This document shows positions 51,537 to 62,400 of a DNA stretch of 64,000 bases, piece by piece. The notes below the pieces were generated by a model, which saw only the letters and a list, made by a program, of their open reading frames with translations, had not been told where the DNA came from and searched no databases. Positions within the stretch are counted from its first letter, which is position 1. Each line of letters opens with the position of its first letter. The stretch is from DSUN01 sp035527715 (lineage in GTDB: Bacteria; Planctomycetota; PUPC01; DSUN01), in assembly GCA_035527715.1 (NCBI GenBank), contig DATKZY010000108.1, positions 1 to 64,000 of the forward strand, in the 5' to 3' direction. A program made the translations under genes and the position numbers.

Positions 51537-51754
51537 GCGACTACCACATAAACATATTCTACAGCGACGAGGACGGCGGCTACATCGCGGACATCCCTGA
51601 CCTTGATGCCTGCTCGGCCTTCGGGCAAACCCCGGAGCAGGCCCTCGCCGAAGTGGAACTCGCCAAGGAAGCCTGGTTGGAAGCCGCCCGGAAGGAGAGC
51701 AAGCCTATCCCGCGTCCGCGGTATCGTCCCCTCATCTACCAGGCCGCTCGGTAG
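51533..51754 (+). CDS. HicB-type antitoxin (no DNA-binding domain)
   Basis: 73 residues: the partial RNase-H-like HicB core (YHINIFYSDEDGGYIADIPDLDACSAFGQTPEQALAEVELAKEAWLEAARK). No ribbon-helix-helix or HTH follows, so it may need another factor for regulation. The GTG start (51533) overlaps the toxin stop. Confidence 0.88.
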   Translation: MSDYHINIFYSDEDGGYIADIPDLDACSAFGQTPEQALAEVELAKEAWLEAARKESKPIPRPRYRPLIYQAAR

Positions 51755-51778
51755 GCTCGAGCCCGACTGCGCGTCACA

Positions 51779-52921
51779 ATGATCTGGACCCCCAAGCAGC
51801 GAATGCTCAATGCCTATCGCGGCGTGTTCAGCGACCGGGTGGCCGTGGCGCCTGAGTTCTGGTACTACTACCCCGCCAAACTCCTCGGCGTGGACATGAT
51901 TCACTTCGAGCGCGAGGTGCCGTTCCACCAGGCGCTGAAGACCACGTTCGAGCGATTCGAGTGCGAGGGCTGGGGCGTCGCGGGCGTCGGCGCGCCAAAC
52001 GACCAGGTCGAATGGAAGTCGCAGGATAAGTGGCTAGACGAGGACACGCTGGAGGTGCGGACGACGATCACGACGCCGCTCGGCGAGCTGACCTCGGCCC
52101 GCCGCCTCTCGCGCGACGAGCCGAGCTGGACCCTCGAAAGCCCCGTGAAAGACCTCGCCCGCGACTTGCCCGCCTGGGAACTCGTCGCCCTCGGCGGCGA
52201 CCCCGACCATCCCGACGTGAGCGGCCTCGTGAAGGCGTGGAACGAGGTCGGCGACGCCTATCTCCTCGAAGCTTGGCTCTGCGTCCCCTTCTTCGACTTC
52301 TACGGCGGCGGACGCCACGGCGGCTTCAACGCCGCCGTCTACGACTTCCTGGACCCCGACCTCCAGCCCACCCTCGAGTGCCTCCGCGAGCGCTACACCG
52401 ACCACGTCGTCCGCACGGCCCGCGCCATCTGCACGCAAACGCCCGTCGAGAGCCTCTGCATCGGCTGCACGTGGAGCAACAACTCGCTCCTCGGCCCCAG
52501 GCTCTGGCGGCAGTGGGACAAGCCGGTGATCAAGGCCGCCGCCGACGAGGTGCACCGCCACGGACGCCTCCTCCACGTCCACTTCCACGGCCGCTGCATG
52601 GAGACCGTAGCCGACTTCGCCGAGCTGGGCATTGACTGCGTGTGCCCCTTCGAGCGCCCGCCCGGCGGCGACGTGGCTGGCCTCGATGGCCTGAAGCAGG
52701 TCGCCAAGCTCCTCAAAGGCCGCACGACCATGAACGGCAACGTCCACACCGTCGAGACCCTCATCCGCGGCACCCCCGACGACGTCCGCCGCGAGGTGCG
52801 GGAAATCCTCGAAGCCTTCCGCGGCAACCCCCGCGTCATCGTCGGCACGGGCGACCAGGTCGGCCGCGAAACCCCCGAGGCCAACCTCCACGCCATGATC
52901 GCCGCGGTCCGCCGCGGCTGA
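51779..52921 (+). CDS. uroporphyrinogen decarboxylase-like protein
   Basis: 380 residues, a second member of the HemE/MtaA superfamily, only distantly related to the one at 44184. Seen: MIWTPKQRMLNAYRGVFSDRVAVAPEFW, CIGCTWSNNSLLGPRLWRQWDKPVIK, and LLHVHFHGRCMETVADFAELGIDCVCPFERPPGGDVAGLDGLKQV with candidate metal ligands (HVHFHGRC). GNVHTVETLIRGTPDDVRREVREIL closes the barrel. The reaction is unknown; related proteins handle methyl groups of corrinoids. It follows HicB by 24 bases. Confidence 0.8.
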   Translation: MIWTPKQRMLNAYRGVFSDRVAVAPEFWYYYPAKLLGVDMIHFEREVPFHQALKTTFERFECEGWGVAGVGAPNDQVEWKSQDKWLDEDTLEVRTTITTPLGELTSARRLSRDEPSWTLESPVKDLARDLPAWELVALGGDPDHPDVSGLVKAWNEVGDAYLLEAWLCVPFFDFYGGGRHGGFNAAVYDFLDPDLQPTLECLRERYTDHVVRTARAICTQTPVESLCIGCTWSNNSLLGPRLWRQWDKPVIKAAADEVHRHGRLLHVHFHGRCMETVADFAELGIDCVCPFERPPGGDVAGLDGLKQVAKLLKGRTTMNGNVHTVETLIRGTPDDVRREVREILEAFRGNPRVIVGTGDQVGRETPEANLHAMIAAVRRG

Positions 52922-52961
52922 ACCCGCGCCCCCTCTCCCATGTGCTCTCACGTGCACAGCC

Positions 52962-53124
52962 TACAGGCCGCCAATCCCCCCGCCCCTGGAATTGGCACCC
53001 TGTAGGTGCCTGACCCATCTGCGTAAGGCTATGTCAGTGCGGCACGTATGGCTTTCAACGAGCGGCTGCGCCCCCGCGACAGGGTGCCAACAGGTTACAG
53101 GCGGCCAATCTCCCCGCCCCCGGA
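52962..53124. repeat. short direct repeat pair
   Basis: 52962-52989 and 53096-53124 share TACAGGCNGCCAATC and then CCCCGCCCC with small changes. The sequence between has no gene. The family is not known to me. Confidence 0.6.
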
Positions 53125-53131
53125 TCTGCCG

Positions 53132-53710
53132 CTAAGTGTCGGGTGGATCCGAAGGCTCTGCCGACCGCTCCCCTGAGTCCAGGGCTCTTAGCCGTCCGGC
53201 GTAGATGGCGCTCAGAAGCAGGACGACTAGAATGATCACTAGCAGGCCTGCCCAAAAAGCAAAGCCTGCCGGGTTGTCTCTGATGGTGCCGTACGGCCAC
53301 TCGATGGGTGTGCGCCCACTTGTGAGCACGGCTCGCCAGCGTTCCGGCACCGTAATGCCCAACTTCTCTCTGACTTCCGATGGAGTCTGCGCCGCCGACC
53401 AGTTCCCAACGAAGAACGCGATAGGGAAGAGGAGCATCGCCAGCATGATTTGCAGCACGCTCAGACAACGTAGCCTCGTGCGGTTACGCATCCAACCGAC
53501 GGCCTTCCTGGAGGCCCGCGCTTCCGCTACGAGCACCCGTACCCAATGGGTGAGCGCAATCGCCACGATCACCGCTCCGCAGACGATCAGGAACAGCAAC
53601 TCCGCATCCAATCGAACTGCGTCCTCGGCTGTCGGCTCAGTGTCCCCAAAGCTCCCCGGGAGTAATTCGGGGGACGGAGTCGATGCGGGCCAGTCTAGCC
53701 ATGGCGGCAT
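53132..53710 (-). CDS. unknown small membrane protein
   Basis: About 192 residues with three probable membrane helices (LLFLIVCGAVIVAIALTHW, CLSVLQIMLAMLLFPIAFFV, AFWAGLLVIILVVLLLSAIYA) and a long loop between the second and third. Not recognised. The start at 53710 is uncertain: a promoter-like TTGACA lies at 53737-53732 with TAGCAT overlapping the ATG, so translation might begin downstream. Confidence 0.45.
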   Translation of the reverse strand: MPPWLDWPASTPSPELLPGSFGDTEPTAEDAVRLDAELLFLIVCGAVIVAIALTHWVRVLVAEARASRKAVGWMRNRTRLRCLSVLQIMLAMLLFPIAFFVGNWSAAQTPSEVREKLGITVPERWRAVLTSGRTPIEWPYGTIRDNPAGFAFWAGLLVIILVVLLLSAIYAGRLRALDSGERSAEPSDPPDT

Positions 53711-53820
53711 GCTATTCCGCGCGCTCCGTGCTGTCAAGGGTGTTGCTCAGACTCTGTCGGCTGTTGCGCGGACCTCCCGCATCACGTAGAATCCCCGCTG
53801 GCGAGGCGAGGAGTGGCGGA

Positions 53821-54759
53821 ATGCAGCTATGGGTCTGGCGGCACATTCGCGTCGAGCTGCCCGAGGACTGGGAGATGCTTCAGTTCTCGCGGAACCCGCA
53901 GGCCGGGCGGTGCGCCTGGGCCGACCGGTACCGGTTCCGCGCCGAGCTGAGCTGGCAGGCACTGAGCGGGCCGCCGGACCTCGCTCGCCTGGCCTCCGAC
54001 TACCTGGCGAAGCTGCGGCTCGACGGCACGATGCCCGATGCGGCGCCCGTGCAGTCGGGCGACTGGCGCGGGCCGCGCGGACACGAGGACGGCCTGCTGA
54101 CCTCCCGGCTCAGCCGCCACCTGGCCGAGGAAGGCTGCCTCGTCGAGCTTGTGCTCCTGTGGCCCGACGGCCTCGATCCGCAACGCGAGGGGAGCATCCT
54201 CGCCAGCATCCGCTCGGAGTCCCCGTGGCCCCACGGGCTGCGGCGATGGCGCGCCTTCGGCCTCGACGCCCTTGCGTCGGGCGGCCTCGATCTGGTTGAA
54301 TGTAAGGCCGAGCCCGCGCTGGCACAGTTGGCCTTCCGCGACGCGCGCGCGACGCGCGAGGAGACGTTTCAGCGCCTCGGGATGGTGCCCGAATGGCTCG
54401 ACGGCTCGGTGCGCGACTGGCTCGTGCGCCAGGTGCCCCGCGACCTGCGGGCAGAAAAGGGGACATTCACCTTTTCGCCCCCTTGGGGCGCCAAAGGCTA
54501 CTGCGCAGAAAAGGAGAATGTCCCCTTTTCTGCCCGCGAGGAGCGCGCCGAGGCAAGTGGCCACCAGGTGGAGACGGTCGAGGGCCTGCGCCGGGGCGGC
54601 CTCCTTCGCAGGCCGGTCCACCACGCAGCCGCGGCTTGGCTGTGCCCATCCGATGGCCGCCTCTACTGCGTGGGCATCAGCGGACCCGACGGCGCCGACA
54701 GCAAGGGCCTGGCAGGGACGAGGCTGTCCTGCTGCGAAGGGATGACGCGGCGTGACTGA
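53821..54759 (+). CDS. unknown protein of the PqqD-transporter operon, with in-frame palindromic repeat
   Basis: 312 residues, no family recognised. It begins MQLWVWRHIRVELPEDWEMLQFSRNPQAGRCAWADRYRFRAELSWQ, a beta-rich N-terminal domain, and runs to GGLLRRPVHHAAAAWLCPSDGRLYCVGIS. Residues about 211-238 (AEKGTFTFSPPWGAKGYCAE and KENVPFSA) come from the inserted inverted repeat at 54451-54533. ATG at 53821 has AGGAG upstream. It overlaps the PqqD-like gene by eight bases. A role linked to its neighbours is inference. Confidence 0.65.
   Translation: MQLWVWRHIRVELPEDWEMLQFSRNPQAGRCAWADRYRFRAELSWQALSGPPDLARLASDYLAKLRLDGTMPDAAPVQSGDWRGPRGHEDGLLTSRLSRHLAEEGCLVELVLLWPDGLDPQREGSILASIRSESPWPHGLRRWRAFGLDALASGGLDLVECKAEPALAQLAFRDARATREETFQRLGMVPEWLDGSVRDWLVRQVPRDLRAEKGTFTFSPPWGAKGYCAEKENVPFSAREERAEASGHQVETVEGLRRGGLLRRPVHHAAAAWLCPSDGRLYCVGISGPDGADSKGLAGTRLSCCEGMTRRD
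54451..54533. repeat. inverted repeat inserted in frame in a coding gene
   Basis: Arms GCAGAAAAGGGGACATTC... (54451-54476) and its complement (54508-54533) match at 25 of 26 positions, around a 31-bp centre. The host frame stays open and the protein carries the element as about 28 residues. Confidence 0.85.
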
Positions 54760-55126
54760 GAGGCACTCGTGGCGCAGGATGCTGGAGGCGCGACCGGTCC
54801 GCAACGCGGCGGCGGACACCGTTCGCGAGCCATCGGGCGACCTGGGCATCGCGGTGAAGAGGAAGCGGCCACGGTGGCACGTGCCGCCGCTCTCCTGGGT
54901 CGTGTCGCTCAAGCCGACCCGCACGGTGCGGCTGGACAGGGTGGGCTCGCAGGTCTGGGGGCTGTGCGACGGGGAGCGAACCGTCGAGGCCATCGTGGAT
55001 GCCTTTGCCGCCGAGCACCGCCTGAGCTTCCACGAGGCCCGCGTGGCCGTAACGGGCTATCTGAGCCAACTCGTCCAGCGCGGCGCCCTGGCGATTTCGA
55101 TACCATCGCGTAACGTGTCATCCTGA
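54752..55126 (+). CDS. PqqD-family protein
   Basis: 124 residues. After a 35-residue basic lead, the PqqD winged-helix type is plain: PPLSWVVSLKPTRTVRLDRVGSQVWGLCDGERTVEAIVDAFAAEHRLSFHEARVAVTGYLSQLVQRGALAI. PqqD-like domains bind leader peptides of modified peptides and hand them to radical SAM or cyclisation enzymes; none is seen here, so it may recognise another peptide or act as an adaptor. The last codons and stop lie in the palindromic element 55116-55240. GTG at 54752 overlaps the upstream gene. Confidence 0.85.
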   Translation: MTERHSWRRMLEARPVRNAAADTVREPSGDLGIAVKRKRPRWHVPPLSWVVSLKPTRTVRLDRVGSQVWGLCDGERTVEAIVDAFAAEHRLSFHEARVAVTGYLSQLVQRGALAISIPSRNVSS

Positions 55127-55240
55127 GCGAAGCGAAGGATCTCTCGAGGCGGTAGACGACGATGACAGCGCTGTCGGCTGTTCCCAGGACAGACTCCTGT
55201 GAGAGATTCTTCGCGTCGCTTCGCTATGCTCAGAATGACA
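55116..55240. repeat. inverted repeat element after the PqqD-like gene
   Basis: Left arm 55116-55145 (TGTCATCCTGAGCGAAGCGA...) and right arm 55201-55240 are imperfect complements; the TGA stop of the PqqD-like gene (55124-55126) is in the left arm. The same TCATTCTGAGCG-type arm occurs at 40806-40842. May attenuate the operon or be a dispersed repeat. Confidence 0.75.
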
Positions 55241-55277
55241 ATTGTCGGCGCGCGGTGCCTTCGGCGGGGGATTCGGA

Positions 55278-57311
55278 ATGAGGCCCCGAGCCATCATCAT
55301 CGGCCTGCTCTCCGCCGCTGCCGTGTGCAGCTTCGCGTTCTTCAACGATTTCATCATGCGCCAGACCTTCCTGGTCGGCAACTACATGCCGATCTCGGTC
55401 TACGGCGGCCTGCTGCTCTTCCTGCTGTTCGTGAACCCGCTGCTCCTGCGAGCCTCGACGCGGCTCGCGCTGACCAACCGCGACCTCGCCGTGATCATCG
55501 CCCTCACGCTCGCCGCCTGCTACGTGCCCGGCCGCGGCTTGATGCACTACTTCGGCACCTTCCTGATGCTGCCCCACAAGTACGCGCGGACCATCCCCGG
55601 CTGGAAAGAGGCGGGGGTGATGGACCTCGTGCCCAAGGAGATGCTCGCGGACGTGAGCCAGGACGAGAGCACGGCGCTGAACGGCTTCGTGCAGGGAATG
55701 AGCGAGGGGACGCATCACATGGCCTTCTCGCGCGTTCCGTGGGAGGCTTGGAGTCGCACGCTGGCCTTCTGGCTGCCGCTGCTGGCCGCCTTCTCGGTGG
55801 CGATGATCGCGCTGGCGCTCGTGGTGCACCGCCAATGGTCGAGCCACGAGCAGATGCCCTACCCGATCATCTCCTTTGCGAACGCCCTCCTCCCGCAGGA
55901 GGGCGAATCGCGGGGCTGGGTGTTTGGCAATCGCCTCTTCTGGATCGGGTGCATTGCCGTCCTCGTCATCCACCTGAACAACTACGCCTGCGCGTGGTGG
56001 CCCCGCTATCTCATCCGCATCGAGCGCTACTTCGACTTCCGCTCCCTCAGCGAGGGGACCGCTCTCCAGCGAGGCTCGGACTACCTGCTGATGAACCCGA
56101 CGCTCTACTACACGGTGATCGCCTTCGCGTTCTTCCTCTCGACCGATGTGTCGTTCTCGCTGGGAATCGCCGGCTACCTCTACGCCTGGGTCGCGGGCAC
56201 GCTGGCGGGCTACGGCATCACGCTGGGCGGCGGGGGCTTCATTTCGCTGAAGGTGGAAACGTTCCTGTTTGGCGGCGCCTACTTCGGGATGTTCCTGGTG
56301 CTGGTCTACACGGGGCGTCACTACTACCTGAACGTCTTTCGCAAGAGCCTGTTCCTGCGGTCGAGCGAGGAGGTCGAGCGCGAGGCGGTGTGGGCGGCCA
56401 GGGTGTTCCTGGCGTGCGCGGCGCTCTTCGCCCTTCAGCTCTTCCTCGTGGGGCTCGACTGGTATCTGGCCATCCTCTACACGGCGGGTGCGGCGATCAT
56501 CTTCACCGTGATCAGCCGCGTGGTCGCAGAAACCGGGGTGTTCTACATCCACGCCTACCACTTCCCCTGCGTGATCCTGTGGGGCTTCGTGGGGGCGAAG
56601 GCCCTCGGGCCGAAGGCCATGCTCATCATGTTCATGGTCACCTCGCTGCTGCTCATTGACCCCCGCGAGGCCGTGATGCCGTTCATGGTCCAGGCGTTCA
56701 AGCTCGTGGACTCGAACCGCGTCAGGCTGGGGAAGGTGGCGAGGTGGAGCGTGGTGGCCCTGGTGCTCGGCTTCGCCGTGGCGGTGCCCGTGACGCTGTA
56801 CTGGAGCTACGACCAGGGCTCGGGACGCGCGTCGGACGGCTGGACGAGCAACGTGCCGAAGATGGCCTTCGACGCCACGGTGAGTGCGATGGAGAAGCTC
56901 AAGGCCCAGGGGAACCTGGCCGAGGCAGGCAAGCTCTCGGGCTGGGCGTGGTTCCAGAACCTCACGCCCAATGGCCCATGCGTCCTCGCCTTCTGCATCG
57001 CTCTGGCGCTTGTCCTGTCGTTCGCCGCAGCAAGGTTGCGGTTCCCTCGATGGCCGTTCCACCCGATCATGTTCCTCGTGCTGGCCACGTGGCAGAGCCG
57101 GTGCTTCGCGTTCTCGTTCCTGATCGGCTGCCTGGTCAAGGTGGCCGTCACCAAATATGGCGGGGCGTCGGCCTACCAGAAGGTCAAGCCGCTGATGATC
57201 GGCGTCATCGCGGGCGACATGCTCGGGGGGCTGCTGCCCATGATCATCGGGGCCATCTCGTACCTCGTCTGGGGCGAACCGCCCAAACGGTTCATGGTGT
57301 TCCCCTCGTGA
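55278..57311 (+). CDS. DUF6785/OPT-like multi-pass membrane protein
   Basis: 677 residues with about 14 hydrophobic segments, starting RPRAIIIGLLSAAAVCSFAFFNDFIM. Loops such as HRQWSSHEQMPYPIISFANALL and GGAYFGMFLVLVYTGRHYYLNVF fit the DUF6785 (OPT-superfamily-like) family seen in Planctomycetota and relatives. The charged helix after the start and the AKALGPKAMLIMFMVTSLL region recur in that family. The substrate is unknown; OPT relatives carry oligopeptides or siderophore-iron. ATG at 55278 lies 37 bases beyond the palindromic element. It overlaps the permease gene by four bases (GTGA). Confidence 0.8.
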   Translation: MRPRAIIIGLLSAAAVCSFAFFNDFIMRQTFLVGNYMPISVYGGLLLFLLFVNPLLLRASTRLALTNRDLAVIIALTLAACYVPGRGLMHYFGTFLMLPHKYARTIPGWKEAGVMDLVPKEMLADVSQDESTALNGFVQGMSEGTHHMAFSRVPWEAWSRTLAFWLPLLAAFSVAMIALALVVHRQWSSHEQMPYPIISFANALLPQEGESRGWVFGNRLFWIGCIAVLVIHLNNYACAWWPRYLIRIERYFDFRSLSEGTALQRGSDYLLMNPTLYYTVIAFAFFLSTDVSFSLGIAGYLYAWVAGTLAGYGITLGGGGFISLKVETFLFGGAYFGMFLVLVYTGRHYYLNVFRKSLFLRSSEEVEREAVWAARVFLACAALFALQLFLVGLDWYLAILYTAGAAIIFTVISRVVAETGVFYIHAYHFPCVILWGFVGAKALGPKAMLIMFMVTSLLLIDPREAVMPFMVQAFKLVDSNRVRLGKVARWSVVALVLGFAVAVPVTLYWSYDQGSGRASDGWTSNVPKMAFDATVSAMEKLKAQGNLAEAGKLSGWAWFQNLTPNGPCVLAFCIALALVLSFAAARLRFPRWPFHPIMFLVLATWQSRCFAFSFLIGCLVKVAVTKYGGASAYQKVKPLMIGVIAGDMLGGLLPMIIGAISYLVWGEPPKRFMVFPS

Positions 57312-58726
57312 AGACCATCGAGATTCGCGAGCAGCCTGTCCTCAGCTTCCGCCGCACGGTGCAGATCACCGCGAACGGCGTGCGCTACCGGCTCTTCCGC
57401 TCGCTGGTCACGGTCGTCGTCGTGGCGGTGGCCGTGGCCTTCCTGATGAACATTCTGAGCGAGAGCCTGGTCCGGCGGGCGATCGCCCGAAGCACCGTCG
57501 GCCGCATCGCCGAGATCCGGTGCGCGGCCACGTGGGTGGGCCGCCTCACAAGCCCAGGCACGGTCGAGGAACTGCTCCCCGTGATTGCCGCCTCCAGCTC
57601 GGGTGATGAACGCCTGCGCGATGCTGCACGCCGTGGCAGCCAGTACCTGGGCTGGTTTCAATCCCTCGACTATGCCCGCCGCCGCGCCCTCCTCCACAAG
57701 GCGACGGGCACCGAGGCGTTCGACTCTCTCCAGGACGCGGCGGCCCTCTCCCGCTTCCGGGACGCCTTGGCGGTCATGCGCTCGGTCCGCCTCCCCTCCT
57801 CTCTGGCGGCATTCGAGGAGTTCGTGCGGGCCTGGCCGGGCCTGAAGGCCCACGCCCTGGCGGTTCGGGCGAAGCGTGCCGAGGGCCTCGCCGCCGTGGC
57901 GGCGAGGCTTCAGGGCCGCTCCCTCATCGAGGCGCTGGCCGACGCCAACGGCGCGTTCGGCGAGGTCGTTCGCTCGGCGGGGTTCGACTTCCCCGCGGCG
58001 ACCGCGCGCCGGGTGGCCGAACAGGCTCGGCGGACCCTCGACGTGCGGGTGGTCGAGAAGTCCGTCGGCGCCCCGCAGATGCGGCAGGCGGTGGCCGGCT
58101 ACCTCGACCTGTTGCCCAACGACGTGAGCGTGCGAACGCTGTGGCGACTCCTGCGCGACTACAAGGCGGCCTCGTGGTACGTGGCGAGGCAGAAGGAGAC
58201 CGACGGCGACGCCGCACGGCTGGCCGCCGAGCGGCTCGTGGAACTGGCCGCTGTCCAGGGGGAGCTCTACTCGCTCGCCCGCGCCGAGCGGATGACCGTC
58301 GCGACTGGCGGCGTCACGGGCAGCGGGGAGCGGATGGACTGGCTGGTCCTCGCCTCGATGCTCGTGTGCGTGGTGGGGATTTCGAACTCGATGCTGATGT
58401 CGGTGACCGAGCGGTTCCGCGAGATTGCCACGCTGAAGTGCCTCGGGGCGCTGGACGGCTTTATCATGCTCATGTTCGTCCTCGAGGCGGCGTTCCTGGG
58501 CGCCGTCGGGGGGCTCCTGGGCGCGTGCCTCGGCACGCTGCTCGGCGTCGCCCGATTGCTCATCCCGTTCGGGTCGCTGGTGACGGCATCGCTGCCGGCC
58601 GGCGAGCTCGCGGCCGCGATTGCCATCTCGTCGGTCCTGGGCGTCATCCTGGCCGCCCTCGCATCGGTCTATCCGTCGCTCAAGGCGGCAAGGCTGGCCC
58701 CAATGGAAGCCATGAGAATCCAGTAG
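57308..58726 (+). CDS. FtsX-type ABC permease
   Basis: 472 residues. One TM near the N-terminus (SLVTVVVVAVAVAFLMNILSE) and a long periplasmic domain (about residues 50-330), then the FtsX/LolC-type membrane block: LASMLVCVVGISNSMLMSVTERFREIATLKCLGALDGFIMLMFVLEAAFLGAVGGLLGACLG and AIAISSVLGVILAALASVYPSLKAARLAPMEAMR. It is the MacB/LolE-like type that works without substrate transport through the bilayer core. The GTG start (57308) overlaps the DUF6785 stop. Confidence 0.88.
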   Translation: MKTIEIREQPVLSFRRTVQITANGVRYRLFRSLVTVVVVAVAVAFLMNILSESLVRRAIARSTVGRIAEIRCAATWVGRLTSPGTVEELLPVIAASSSGDERLRDAARRGSQYLGWFQSLDYARRRALLHKATGTEAFDSLQDAAALSRFRDALAVMRSVRLPSSLAAFEEFVRAWPGLKAHALAVRAKRAEGLAAVAARLQGRSLIEALADANGAFGEVVRSAGFDFPAATARRVAEQARRTLDVRVVEKSVGAPQMRQAVAGYLDLLPNDVSVRTLWRLLRDYKAASWYVARQKETDGDAARLAAERLVELAAVQGELYSLARAERMTVATGGVTGSGERMDWLVLASMLVCVVGISNSMLMSVTERFREIATLKCLGALDGFIMLMFVLEAAFLGAVGGLLGACLGTLLGVARLLIPFGSLVTASLPAGELAAAIAISSVLGVILAALASVYPSLKAARLAPMEAMRIQ

Positions 58727-59472
<746 letters not shown>

Positions 59473-59476
<4 letters not shown>

Positions 59477-62400
59477 TGAAGGCGTGCTCCGCACAACTGC
59501 TGGCGCTGCTTCTCGCGGCTTCCGCCTCGGCCGCGGCCGAGGGCCAGTTCGCAGCCGACTGCGCGGCGCTCACGCGCGCCCCCCATCGGCTCAGCGGCAC
59601 GCCGGAATACCAGGCCGCCGCGGGCTACGTCGAGAAGCGCCTTCGCGAGATCGGTGCCGATGCCGTCGTCGTCCAGGAGTTCCCCAGCGCACAAACTGGG
59701 GAACGTTGCTCCATCGAGGTCCGCACGGACTCTGGGACGCCCGCCGCGCGCCCGCTGCTCGCCATGAGGCCGAACGGCATCGTGCCGCCGGCCACGCCGC
59801 CCGAGGGCATCACGGGCCTGATTCTCCAGGCGGGTGCCGGGGGCGTGGACGATTTCGGCGACCGGTCGCCCCAAGGCAAGATCGTGGTGATGGACTACAA
59901 TTGCGGCCGCGGCTGGCTGCGGGCCTTCCGCCTCGGAGCCCGGGCGGTCGTCCTCACGCCCAGCGGCCCTGCGGCGCCGGGGCAGTGCCACCACACGCTG
60001 GCGAATGCCAACCTGCCCCGCTTCTACTTCGCAGGAAACCGCGCGAACCTCCCCGACGGCGCCGCTGCCGTCATTCGCAGCGAGACCCCGTGGGAGCCGG
60101 CCGTCGGCCGCAACGTCCTCGCCCTCTTCAGGGGCACGAGCGCGAGGTTCGACCAGGACAAGGAGGAACTGGTCATCGTGGCGGCACACCTCGACACATT
60201 TGGCGAGGTGCCGCGTCTGTCGCCTGGCGCGCGCGGCGCGGCCAATTGCGCCGCGCTCCTCACGCTCGCGGAGCACCTGAAGGCCGCCCCCCCGCGCCGC
60301 CACGTCGTGCTCGCCTTCCTCGATAACCAGGCCCGCGGCCACGGCGGCGCCGCCGCCCTCTATCGCGTGCTCGACCAGGCGACCGACTCCACGATCCGCA
60401 TCACCGCCCGCCAGGAATCGCTCGCCACCGAGGACCGCTTTCTCACGGAAATGCAGGCGCTCCTGGCCCAACCCGACCCCCTTCGCGCCGAATCCCCCGT
60501 CCGCCGCGAGATGATCCTTCGGCTGAAGCGCAACGCGGCCGCGCACTCCTTCGATGCCCGCCAGGCCCTCTACGACCTCCGCAAGGCTCTTACGTCGCTC
60601 GCCGCGGACGCCTCGGAGCGCACCTCGCTCGAACGCCGCATCACCGAGACGGAGGCCGAGAAGGACCGCTGGAATGCCCTCCTGCGCGTCCTGTCGCGCG
60701 GCCGCGACGAGCGGGAGGCCCACGACGTGCTTCCCGCCGCCCTGCGCGAATTGCGCGGCGCGATTGCGTCGCGCGGGGGGGAGCTCGAGGCCGAGCGCCG
60801 GGCCCTCGACGCCGACAGCCGCCTCTCCGAGCTTGCGGGCGGGGTCTGGGTGGGCCTCCACGTCTCGCTCCTCCTCGGCGACGCCTCGCCCCGTTGGGGA
60901 CTCGTCATCGGGGGCGACTCCTCGCTCCACATTTCGGGAGACGATCCGGGCCTCTACGGCAGGATTCAGAACACGTTCCTCACCGCGGCCGAGGCACTCG
61001 ATGGCTCCGCCTCGCCGCCGGCGCACTTCGAGCGGGCCTCGGCGGATGGCTCCCTCGACCCGCCCCGCCTGCTCTGGTCCGCCCCGTTTCTCACCCACAG
61101 CGGCGAAGTGGCGGGCCGCCTCGGCATCTACAACGTCGCTCTTGCTACCACGCAGGAGAGCCTGCCGCGCGAGGGCACCCCCGACGACACACTGGAGGCG
61201 CTGAACGTCCGGCGAATCGAGGAACAGGCAAAGGAGGCAGCCCGCCTCCTTGCGGCGGTCGCCAGCCATCCCGGCCTCTCGCTCCGCCGCTCGATCGTGG
61301 CCGAGAGCTTCTACTCGCTGCCCGAATTCCCGTCGGACTACCATCCCCGCGGCCCGATGGTCATGGGCCGCCTGCCCGGGAGCCCCATGCCCGACCGCCA
61401 GATGCCCCACGTCGTCGTGCAACTGCATCTGAGGAAGCCTGGGGCATCGCCGTGGACCGACCTCGCCTATCAGCCGCAGAAGCCGTGCGCCTTCGACGAC
61501 TTCCTCGTCCTGCGCACGAATCAGAACGGCTCGTACGGCTTCGGCCCGGTGCGCAAGGACACCTGGAACCTGAGCGGCTTCGCCGCAGGCTTCGATCCCC
61601 GCGGCGCGGTGACCTCGACGTCCGATGTCCTTTCCGCAGGCAGCGTGGCCACGCGGCTGAACATGTTCCCCTGCCGCGCGGGCCTGGCCGTCCTTTCGCC
61701 CCAGCTCCAGCCGAGGCCCATCCAGGTGCTCCGAGCGCGGGGCAACAGCCCCCTCGACGACGACCGGGCCTTCTACCAGACCCTCGATGGCGTGGCGTAC
61801 TGGTACTGCGAAACGAAGGTGGACGCGGTGAAGCTCTTTGGCCTGCGGGCACTCGTCGCCCTCGGGAACGGCCCCGCGGGGCTGGCAGCCCCCGGGACGG
61901 GGACGGAGACCGACGCGGAGGGCACGGGCTTCGCCATGGAGCCACCCTGGGAGCTGCCGGTCGCGGCCGCGCGCTCGGCGGCGGACCTCTGGCGCCTCAA
62001 CGAGGCGCGAATGCAGGTCCTTCGGTCGCGCGGGATCATCAACAGCTCGGTCGAGGAGCTCCACGGCGAGGCCGAGGACCTGTTGCGCGATGCGGCGAGC
62101 ACCCGACCCGTCGCTGAGGCCGAGGCCCTCGCCGCCTCCGCCTTTCTCGCCGAGCAGCCCGTCTACGAGATCACTCGCGACACGCTGAACGACCTGGTGC
62201 GGGCCGTCCTGGTGCTCCTGGGGCTCTCGGTGCCCTTCGCGTTCGCGGCAGAGAGGCTGCTCGTCGGGGCCACCAGCGTCTACCGCCAGATCGCCTGGTT
62301 CGCCGGCCTCTTCACGCTGACGTTCCTCGTTCTCTTCTTCACGCACCCGGCATTCGCCATCTCGCAAACGCCCATGATCATCTTCCTCGGCTTCGCCGTC

